In this document: positions 34,045-40,872 of the stretch, piece by piece
Numbering within the stretch: the first letter of the stretch is position 1
How the letters are laid out: every line of letters starts with the position of its first letter
Source of the DNA: Jiangella muralis
GTDB taxonomy: Bacteria; Actinomycetota; Actinomycetes; Jiangellales; Jiangellaceae
Length of the DNA: 64,000 nt
Reading direction: 5' to 3'
NCBI RefSeq assembly: GCF_001270745.1
Contig: NZ_LFXL01000025.1
Coordinates: 179,283 to 243,282, forward strand
The notes under the pieces: generated by a model
Seen by the model: the letters and a program-made list of their open reading frames with translations, nothing else
Told to the model about the DNA's origin: nothing
The model's database searches: none
Translations under genes and position numbers: made by a program

Positions 34045-35582
34045 CCCCGCCCGACGTCGATGCCAACCTGGCCGTCCGGCTGCTGCGCCGGGCGGCCGGG
34101 CAGCCGGACCGCATCGCCATCCGCCAGGGCGACCGGGCCATCAGCTACGCCGAGCTGGACCGGTCGGTCCGGCAGGCCGGTGCGGTGCTGCGTCGCGCCG
34201 GCGTCGAGCCCGGGCACCGGGTCGCCCTGCTGTTCCCCAACGATCACCGGTTCATCGAGGTGCTGCTGGCCGCGATCCGGATCGGTGCCGTCGCCGTGCC
34301 GCTCAACACCCGGGCCGGCCCGGCCTCGCTGCGGCAGGTGCTGGCCGACGCGGCCCCCGCGGCGCTCGTCACCCATCCCGAGCTGGCCGGCCATGCCGCG
34401 GAACTGGCCGGGCCGTCCGGCCCACCGGTCCTCGTCGCCGACGACGACTGGGCCGGCACGGAATCGCCGGACCTCGCCGCCCACCCCGTCTCCCCCGGCG
34501 ACGTCTGCCTGCAGCCGTACACGTCGGGCTCCACCGGCGCTCCGAAGGGGTGCCTGCTGACGCACGGCGGGCAGTACTGGAACGCGTCGACCGTCGCCGA
34601 GGTGTGGGAACTGAACGACGACGACCGCGGCCTCATCACCGCGCCGATCTACCACAAGAACGCGATGATCTGCGTGGTCAAGCCGCTGCTGCTGGTCGGC
34701 GGCACGGTCGTCATCGGCGAGTCGCCCCGCCCGGCCGCCATCCCGGCCGAGGTCGAACGTCATGGCTGCACGTACACGACCGGTGTGCCGGCGACGTACG
34801 AGCTCCTGCTCGACAGCGGCGAGCAGGAGAAGCACGACCTGTCGACGCTGCGCTTCGTGATCTGCGGCTCCGCGCCGCTGTCCGACGAGCTCGGCCGGCG
34901 CTTCGCCGACGGGCTCGGCGTCCGGGTCATCGAGGCGTACGGGCTGACCGAGGGCGGCCCGCAGGTGCTGATGAACCCGCGCGGCGGCGAACCCCGCTAC
35001 GGCTACGCGGGGCGGCCGCTACCCGGGTGCGAGGTCCGCCTCCTCGACGTCGACGAGATGCCGGTGGACGGCGTGTCCGGCGTTCCGGAGGTGCCCGCCG
35101 GGACCGTGGGCGAGATGTGGGTCCGCAACCCCGGCGTGACCAGCGGCTACCACCGCCTGCCCGCCACGACGGCGGCGCGGATCAGCCCCGACGGCTGGCT
35201 GCGCACGGGCGACCTCGCCATCGCCGACGACGGCTGGTACCGGGTCCTCGGCCGGGCCGACGACATGATGAACGTCGGCGGGGAGAACGTCTACCCGATC
35301 GAGGTCGAGAAGCTGTTGCTGACCATGCCGGGGGTTCGGCAGGCCGCCGTCGTCCCGGTTCCGCACCCGCGGAAGGGCCAGGTGCCCGTCGCGTTCGTGA
35401 AGGCCGACGGACTCACCGAGGACCAGGTCAGGGAGTACGCGCTGGCCCAGGGCGCGCCGCACGCGCACCCGCGCCGGGTCTGGTTCGTCGGCGAACTCCC
35501 GCTGGGCGGCACCGGCAAGATCGATCGCGGCTCGCTCGTCGAGTGGGCCACGGAGCGCATGAACCGAATGGAGACGACGTGA
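34041..35582 (+). CDS. Acyl-CoA synthetase / AMP-dependent ligase
   Basis: A 513-residue ANL enzyme: P-loop QPYTSGSTGAPKGCLLTHGG, VIEAYGLTEGGPQVL, GWLRTGDLAIADDGWYRVLG, MMNVGGENVYPIEVE and catalytic lysine in LGGTGKIDRGS. It resembles fatty- or cyclic-acid CoA ligases; the substrate cannot be read. GTG 34041 overlaps the dehydrogenase stop and its own stop overlaps the thioesterase start. It presumably activates the acid imported by the symporter of the same cluster. Confidence 0.88.
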   Translation: MTPPDVDANLAVRLLRRAAGQPDRIAIRQGDRAISYAELDRSVRQAGAVLRRAGVEPGHRVALLFPNDHRFIEVLLAAIRIGAVAVPLNTRAGPASLRQVLADAAPAALVTHPELAGHAAELAGPSGPPVLVADDDWAGTESPDLAAHPVSPGDVCLQPYTSGSTGAPKGCLLTHGGQYWNASTVAEVWELNDDDRGLITAPIYHKNAMICVVKPLLLVGGTVVIGESPRPAAIPAEVERHGCTYTTGVPATYELLLDSGEQEKHDLSTLRFVICGSAPLSDELGRRFADGLGVRVIEAYGLTEGGPQVLMNPRGGEPRYGYAGRPLPGCEVRLLDVDEMPVDGVSGVPEVPAGTVGEMWVRNPGVTSGYHRLPATTAARISPDGWLRTGDLAIADDGWYRVLGRADDMMNVGGENVYPIEVEKLLLTMPGVRQAAVVPVPHPRKGQVPVAFVKADGLTEDQVREYALAQGAPHAHPRRVWFVGELPLGGTGKIDRGSLVEWATERMNRMETT

Positions 35583-35998
35583 CGAGTGGCGAGGTCGACC
35601 GCGAGCTGGTCGAGTCCCTGCTGACCGGACCCGCCTACCACCAGTGGCTCGGGCTGGAACTGCTCGAGGCCCGGCCCGGCGGCGTGGTGATCGGCATGGC
35701 CTGCCGGCCCGACTTCGGCGGCAACACCGACGGGACGTACGTGCACGGCGGCCTGCTCGCCACGCTCGCCGACATCGCCGGTGACTTCGCCCTGGTCACC
35801 GAGCTCGGCTACGGCCTGCCCACCATCGACCTGCGGGTGGACTACCTCCGCCCGGCCAAGCCCGACGACTACCTGCGGGCCACCGGCACGGTCGTCCGCA
35901 GGGGCCGCACGCTCGGCGTCGCCGACGTCGCCGTGACGAACGGCGACGGCCGGCAGCTCGCCGTCGCCCGTGGGTTGTACAGCACCGCGGCGCCGTGA
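35579..35998 (+). CDS. PaaI family hot-dog thioesterase
   Basis: A 139-residue single hot-dog protein: FGGNTDGTYVHGGLLATLAD (HGG signature with catalytic region), PTIDLRVDYLRPAKPDDYLR and VADVAVTNGDGRQLAVARG. It would hydrolyse an acyl-CoA made by the adjacent ligase or protect CoA from sequestration. GTG 35579 overlaps the ligase stop by four bases. It is the last gene of the operon and ends two bases from the convergent LysR stop. Confidence 0.87.
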   Translation: MTSGEVDRELVESLLTGPAYHQWLGLELLEARPGGVVIGMACRPDFGGNTDGTYVHGGLLATLADIAGDFALVTELGYGLPTIDLRVDYLRPAKPDDYLRATGTVVRRGRTLGVADVAVTNGDGRQLAVARGLYSTAAP

Positions 35999-35999
35999 C

Positions 36000-36938
36000 T
36001 CACGCCTGGACCGTCGCCGGGTCGAGAGCGTCCTCGGCGCGGAGCTGACGGCTGACGGCGGCCAGCGCCTCCAACGTCTTCCGGACGGCGGGCACGGTCG
36101 CCAGGGCCGGCGTCGTGTAGGCGCTGATCGCGCGGACGGGTGCGGGAGCGACGGGGCGCAGTTCCAGCCGGCCGAGCCGGATCGAGGACAGCATCAGGCT
36201 GGACAACAGGGCCACCCCGAAGCCCTCGGAGACCAGGCTGTGCACGGCCACGTAGTCGTCGGTGGAGAACCCGATGTCCGGCTCGAAACCGGCGTCCTGG
36301 CAGGTGTCCATCAGTTGCCGGCGACAGCGGGGGCAGCCGGCGATCCAGCGCTCCCCGCGCAGCCGGCCGAACGCGATCGGCCGCTTGTCGCCGGCCAGCC
36401 GGTGCCCCTGCGGGAGGGCCAGGTGCAGCGGGTCGTCGCAGAGCGGCACCCGCAGCAACTCCGCCGGCTCGGCCTCGGGCGGACGGCGATACGTGTAGCC
36501 GATCACGATGTCGCACGATCCCTGGCGCAGCAGATCCAGCGATTCCGGCGGCTCGGCCTCCACCAGGGTGAAATGGACGCCCGGATGATCACGCCCGACC
36601 ATGCCCAGCGCCCGCGGCAGGATGGTGGCGCTGCTACTGGGGAAGGAGGCGATCCGGACGGTACCGGTCTCGAGATCGGTGATCGCGGAGACCTCCTTGG
36701 TCGCCAGCGCCAGCCGCGCCAGGATGGCCTCGGCGTGCTGCAGCAGGACCTCTCCCGCCTCGGTCAGCCTGGTCTTGCCGGGATTGCGCAACAGGATCGG
36801 CGTGCGCACCGCCCGTTCGAGCGCCCGCATCTGCTGGCTCGCCGCGGGTTGGGAGAACCCGAGTTCGCGCGCCGCGGCGGAGAGCGAACCCGTCGTGGCG
36901 ACCTTCTGCAGCAGCTGGAGGTGACGGATCTCGATCAT
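36000..36938 (-). CDS. LysR family transcriptional regulator
   Basis: A 312-residue LTTR: N-terminal winged helix (IEIRHLQLLQKVATTGSLSA, LGFSQPAASQQMRALERAV) and a substrate-binding domain (TGTVRIASFPSSSATILPRA through FSTDDYVAVHSLVSEGFGVA). A CPRCRRQLMDTC stretch (about residues 195-206) adds three cysteines to the effector domain, which might allow thiol or metal sensing. Divergent from the PLP enzyme gene. It is the likely activator of the cluster 32.2-40.6 kb through the three T-N11-A sites. Confidence 0.92.
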   Translation of the reverse strand: MIEIRHLQLLQKVATTGSLSAAARELGFSQPAASQQMRALERAVRTPILLRNPGKTRLTEAGEVLLQHAEAILARLALATKEVSAITDLETGTVRIASFPSSSATILPRALGMVGRDHPGVHFTLVEAEPPESLDLLRQGSCDIVIGYTYRRPPEAEPAELLRVPLCDDPLHLALPQGHRLAGDKRPIAFGRLRGERWIAGCPRCRRQLMDTCQDAGFEPDIGFSTDDYVAVHSLVSEGFGVALLSSLMLSSIRLGRLELRPVAPAPVRAISAYTTPALATVPAVRKTLEALAAVSRQLRAEDALDPATVQA

Positions 36939-36949
36939 GCGAGCCTCCC

Positions 36950-36964
36950 ATAAGCAGTTTCAAT
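36950..36964. promoter_or_regulatory. LysR-type T-N11-A operator, site 2
   Basis: ATAAGCAGTTTCAAT fits T-N11-A but its dyad is weak. On the minus strand it shows the half-site GCTTATG shared with sites at 32935 and 40728. It lies 12 bases before the LysR start, between the LysR gene and the divergent PLP-enzyme gene, the usual place for autoregulation. Confidence 0.45.
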
Positions 36965-37022
36965 GCAAACGCTAACAAATATGTGTCTTCCTTTGAGATC
37001 GCCTCGGTGTCAGGGTGGCATC

Positions 37023-38108
37023 ATGTTTGCGCCCCACCTGCCCGACCGTCACTGGTTGAACGAAGCCCTGGCCGTGCTGGAGGCGGACCACAACCGCACC
37101 GGCGACACTCACCTGCTGCGGTTCCCGTTGCCGCCGCAGTGGGGGGTCGACCTGTACCTCAAGGACGAGTCGGTGTACCCGACCGGCTCGCTGAAGCACC
37201 GGCTGGCCCGCTCGCTGATGCTCTACGGGCTGATCAACGGCTGGATCCGGGAGGGCACGACGGTCGTCGAGGCGTCCAGCGGCTCCACGGCCGTCTCCGA
37301 GGCGTACTTCGCGCAGCTGCTCGACCTGCCGTTCGTCGCCGTCGTGCCGCGCCGCACCAGTCCGGCGAAGCTGGCCCTGATCGAGAGCTACGGCGGGCGC
37401 TGTCACCTCGTCGACGATGCCGCGGCGGTGTATGCCGAGGCGGCGCGGCTGGCCGACGAGCTCGGCGGCCACTACCTCGACCAGTTCACCCACGCCGCGG
37501 CGGCCAACGACGCCGGCGACACCCCAGGACTGGCGCAGTCGATCATGGGCCAGATGCGGCTGGAGCGCCATCCGGTGCCGCGGTGGATCGTCGTCGGCGT
37601 GGGCACCGGCGGGACCAGCGCCACGCTCGGGCGCTACGTCCGGCGCCATCGGCTGTCCACTGGCATCCTCGCCGTCGATCCGGAGGGTTCGGCGTACCAC
37701 GAGGCCTGGCGCACGGGCGACCCGGCGGTCACCACGGGCGGCTCGCGGATCGAGGGCATCGGCCGCCCCCGGGTGGAGCCGTCGTTCGTGCCCGGCGTCG
37801 TCGACCGGATGCTGCCGGTGCCCGACGCCGCCTCCGTCGCGGCCATGCTGCACCTGCGTCGCGCCACCGGCAGCGTGGCCGGCCCGTCGACCGGAACCAA
37901 CCTCTGGGGGTCGTTCCAGGTCGTGTCCGAGCTCGTGCGCGCGGGGACGACGGGCAGCGTCGTGACGCTGATCTGCGACCGCGGCGACCGGTATGCGGAC
38001 ACGTTCCACGACGACGCCTGGCGGGCAGCGCAGGGCATCGACCCGGAGCCGTACCTGACCGCGATCGAGGACTTCCTCTCCGGCACACCGGTGCTCGAGC
38101 ACGTGTGA
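37023..38108 (+). CDS. PLP-dependent cysteine synthase-like enzyme (Cds1 / L-cysteine desulfhydrase type)
   Basis: A 361-residue fold-type II PLP enzyme: Schiff-base lysine in [13 protein letters not shown], asparagine-loop equivalent [16 protein letters not shown] and phosphate-binding glycines [16 protein letters not shown]. The extended N-terminus and C-terminal [16 protein letters not shown] match Rv3684/Cds1-type cysteine desulfhydrases rather than CysK/CysM. The ATG at 37023 fits the family start. It is divergent from LysR and shares its promoter region. Possible roles are release of sulfide from a thiol substrate or beta-elimination on a substituted amino acid. Confidence 0.85.
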   Translation: MFAPHLPDRHWLNEALAVLEADHNRTGDTHLLRFPLPPQWGVDLYLKDESVYPTGSLKHRLARSLMLYGLINGWIREGTTVVEASSGSTAVSEAYFAQLLDLPFVAVVPRRTSPAKLALIESYGGRCHLVDDAAAVYAEAARLADELGGHYLDQFTHAAAANDAGDTPGLAQSIMGQMRLERHPVPRWIVVGVGTGGTSATLGRYVRRHRLSTGILAVDPEGSAYHEAWRTGDPAVTTGGSRIEGIGRPRVEPSFVPGVVDRMLPVPDAASVAAMLHLRRATGSVAGPSTGTNLWGSFQVVSELVRAGTTGSVVTLICDRGDRYADTFHDDAWRAAQGIDPEPYLTAIEDFLSGTPVLEHV

Positions 38109-38121
38109 GTCCGCTGGCTCG

Positions 38122-38835
38122 CTAGCGCCCGACCAGACCGCTGCCGCCGTCGACGGGAAGGACGACGCCGGTGATCCAGGCCGCCTCGGCCGACACGAGG
38201 AAGGCCACCGCGGCGGCGACGTCCTCCGGCCGGCCCACCCGACCCAGCGGGTACTCGGCGGCGCGCCGCTCCAGCAGTGCGTGATAGTCGGCGGGGTCCA
38301 TGCCGCTCTCGATCCAGATCCGGCTCTCGACCAGCGAGGGCCGCACCACGTTGACCCGGACCCCGTTCGGGGCGAGCTCGAGGGCCAGCGCGCGGGTGAA
38401 CGTCTCGACGCCGCCCTTGGCCGCGGCGTAGGCGCTCACGCCGGCCTGCGGGCTCGAGGCTATGGACGAGCTCACGGTGACGATCGAGCCGCCGCTGCCG
38501 GCGAGGGCCGGCGCGAAGGCCCGGCACGAGTACATCGTGCCGAGGAGGTTGACCTCGACCTGGCGGACCAGGTCGTCGGTCGTCGCCGTGGCGAGCTCGC
38601 TCCGGCCGACGATCCCGGCACACGTGACCAGCGCGTCGACCCGTCCAGTGTCGGCGAGCACGCGCGCGGCGACGGCGTCGACGGCGGCCGGATCGCTGAC
38701 GTCCGCGCCGTACCGGGCGCTGGTGCGTCCGATCGGCACGACGCGATAGCCGTCCGCCTCCAGCCGCTGGCACACCGCGAGGCCGATGCCGGCGGTTCCG
38801 CCGGTGACGACCGCCACCGGGTCGGGCCCGGTCAT
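38122..38835 (-). CDS. SDR family oxidoreductase
   Basis: A 237-residue classical SDR: VAVVTGGTAGIGLAVCQRLE, CAGIVGRSE in place of NNAG, catalytic serine in TVSSSIASS, YAAAKGG (Tyr-x-x-x-Lys) and the C-terminal WITGVVLPVDGGSG. NAD(P)-dependent oxidation or reduction of a hydroxy/keto group. ATG 38835 overlaps the symporter stop by four bases, so transport and metabolism are coupled in one operon. Confidence 0.88.
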   Translation of the reverse strand: MTGPDPVAVVTGGTAGIGLAVCQRLEADGYRVVPIGRTSARYGADVSDPAAVDAVAARVLADTGRVDALVTCAGIVGRSELATATTDDLVRQVEVNLLGTMYSCRAFAPALAGSGGSIVTVSSSIASSPQAGVSAYAAAKGGVETFTRALALELAPNGVRVNVVRPSLVESRIWIESGMDPADYHALLERRAAEYPLGRVGRPEDVAAAVAFLVSAEAAWITGVVLPVDGGSGLVGR

Positions 38836-40328
38836 GCGCGCACCGGGTCGGCGTCCTCGAACATGGCGAAGTGGCGGTCGAGATGGTCCCGCGAGGGCGG
38901 GGTCGTGACCAGGCTGCCGCCCACGAGGATCAGCACGCCCACGACGCCGGCCGGCAGTGCCGGGTTCCAGCCGCCCAGGTCGAGCGAGATCCAGCCCTGG
39001 TACAGGCAGAGGAACAGGATCTCGGAGATCACCATCGACGCCACCGCCGCGGCCGCGGTGGCACGGCGCCAGTAGAGGCCGGCCATCAACGTCGGGAAGA
39101 TGAGGAAGACCGCCGGCCAGGTGATGCCGAGGATGATCGACAGGATCGTGCTCGGCCCGTAGAACGCCACCAGCAGCCCGCCGGCGACCAGCAGCGGCAG
39201 CATGACCCGCGTCGTCAGGGTGAGGAACCGGTCGGAATCGCCGCCGCTGCGCCGGTGCACGACCGGAGCGACGTACTCCTTGGCCACCATGGAGCTCATG
39301 GTGAGCACGATCGAGTTCGCCGTGCTCCCGGTGGCGGCGATGATGGCCAGGATGGCGATGAGCGTCAGCCACTCGGGCAGCACGTCGATGATCATCGTCG
39401 GGTAGATGGCCTCCGGCGCGTCGAAGCCGGGAAGGGTGACGACGCCGACCATGGCGATGAAGAAGGCGAAGATGTAGATGATCGCGGTGCCGATCGGCAG
39501 CGACAGCGCCATGAACTTCAGCGTGCTGTGGTTGCGGGCCGCCATCCACCGCTGCTGCAGCTGCGGCATGGTGAAGTGCGCCGCGGCGAAGATGACCATC
39601 ACCGAGATCAGGTACGGCAGGCCGAAGACCCCGTTGGGGCCGGGGACGGACAGCAGTTCGGCCGACTGGTCCTCGACGGCGTCCATCAGGTCGGAGAACC
39701 CGCCGGTGGCGCTGTAGACGAGGATCAGCATGGCCACGCCGAGCAGGACGTACATCAGCGCACCCTGCAGCACGTCGGTCCACACCACGCTGCGGAACCC
39801 GCCGGACATCACGTACAGCGTGACCACCACGGCGAGGAAGACCGCACCGGCCCAGTACGGGATCCCGCCGCCGGTGACGGCCTCGAGGGTCAGGCCGCTG
39901 CCGCGGAACTGCGCGCCCATGTACGGCACCAGCGCGACGATCATGATCACCCCGGCGACCAGCCCGACGGACCGCGCCTGGAACCGGTCGGACAGGTACT
40001 CGGTGACGTTGACGAAGCCGTAGCGGCGGGCCACCAGCCAGATCCGGGTTCCCGCGAAGTACAGGATCGGGCCGACGACGGCGGTGCTGACGACCTGGAT
40101 CCACGGCCCGATGCCGTCGGTGTAGTACTGGCCGGTGATCCCGAAGTAGGAGAAGGCGCTGAACAGGGTGGCGGTCACGGTGAAGAAGGCCGGGACCTTC
40201 CCGAGCTTGCGGCTGCCGAGGACGAAGTCCTCCATCGTGCTGCTCGTGCCGCGATGGCCCAAGTAGCCGAGGTAGACCATGACGGCGGCGAAGCAGCACA
40301 GAGCGATCCACATGGCGGTGACGGACAT
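38832..40328 (-). CDS. Sodium:solute symporter (SSS family)
   Basis: A 498-residue transporter with about 13 membrane helices. SSS hallmarks are TMEDFVLGSRKLGKVPAFFT (first loop), ATLFSAFSYFGITG, LYVMSGGFRSVVWTDVLQG, and ATGSTANSIVLTMSSMVAKE around helix 8. It imports a small organic solute, probably a carboxylate, with sodium. A small two-helix DUF3311-type protein is encoded 10 bases upstream, the normal arrangement for this subgroup. Confidence 0.9.
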   Translation of the reverse strand: MSVTAMWIALCCFAAVMVYLGYLGHRGTSSTMEDFVLGSRKLGKVPAFFTVTATLFSAFSYFGITGQYYTDGIGPWIQVVSTAVVGPILYFAGTRIWLVARRYGFVNVTEYLSDRFQARSVGLVAGVIMIVALVPYMGAQFRGSGLTLEAVTGGGIPYWAGAVFLAVVVTLYVMSGGFRSVVWTDVLQGALMYVLLGVAMLILVYSATGGFSDLMDAVEDQSAELLSVPGPNGVFGLPYLISVMVIFAAAHFTMPQLQQRWMAARNHSTLKFMALSLPIGTAIIYIFAFFIAMVGVVTLPGFDAPEAIYPTMIIDVLPEWLTLIAILAIIAATGSTANSIVLTMSSMVAKEYVAPVVHRRSGGDSDRFLTLTTRVMLPLLVAGGLLVAFYGPSTILSIILGITWPAVFLIFPTLMAGLYWRRATAAAAVASMVISEILFLCLYQGWISLDLGGWNPALPAGVVGVLILVGGSLVTTPPSRDHLDRHFAMFEDADPVRA

Positions 40329-40338
40329 GTCCTGCCTC

Positions 40339-40611
40339 TCAGCTCTCGTCGTCGGACGACGGGGAGTTGCGCCTGACGATCTCGGCGTACGGGTCCCAGC
40401 GATACGCGATCCAGGCCACGTAGCCGACGAAGGCCGCGGTCCACAGGATCCAGAAGAACAGCGACGCCGGGATCACCCCGAGGACCATCGGTTCGTACTC
40501 GCCCTGCGGCCACGGCGCGACCATCAGTGCGGCCAGGACGAGGCCGATGACCACCGCGATGACACGGCGGCGTCGGGTGCCGGGGCCAGCCGGCTGGCGA
40601 TCCTCACTCAC
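40339..40611 (-). CDS. Small DUF3311-like membrane protein, symporter partner
   Basis: A 90-residue protein with two hydrophobic segments (RVIAVVIGLVLAALMVAP, VLGVIPASLFFWILWTAAFV) and the motif ASLFFWILWTAAF ... AWIAYRWDPYAE typical of DUF3311 proteins next to SSS symporters. The GTG at 40611 begins the sequence; longer upstream reading is low-complexity. First gene of the minus-strand transport operon, driven from the region holding the third LysR-type site. Confidence 0.82.
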   Translation of the reverse strand: MSEDRQPAGPGTRRRRVIAVVIGLVLAALMVAPWPQGEYEPMVLGVIPASLFFWILWTAAFVGYVAWIAYRWDPYAEIVRRNSPSSDDES

Positions 40612-40727
40612 AGTGCATGTTCCTTCCGCGCGGGCGAACCTGCTGGTCATGTCGGCGGGGCCGGCGTGTCCGGCCACGGTCGCACGGGTCTGCGGCCAAG
40701 GCAATCCACATGATGTTTAACTGTCCC

Positions 40728-40742
40728 ATAGGCAGCGCTTAT
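40728..40742. promoter_or_regulatory. LysR-type T-N11-A operator, site 3
   Basis: ATAGGCAGCGCTTAT: T-N11-A with arms ATAGG/CTTAT (four of five complementary), inside the 261-bp region between the transport operon (start 40611, minus) and the helicase-like gene (start 40873, plus). It shares GCTTATG with sites 1 and 2. Confidence 0.55.
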
Positions 40743-40872
40743 GTCCGCGTGCGGGGGCCGGTAGATGGCGTGTGCTCGTATCGTCGAGTCGAACGCACGT
40801 TCTGCATGGGCAGCGACCCGTTTCGACGACGGCGGCGGCCGGCCACTTCGTGTCCTCGGGCATGATGAGCCG

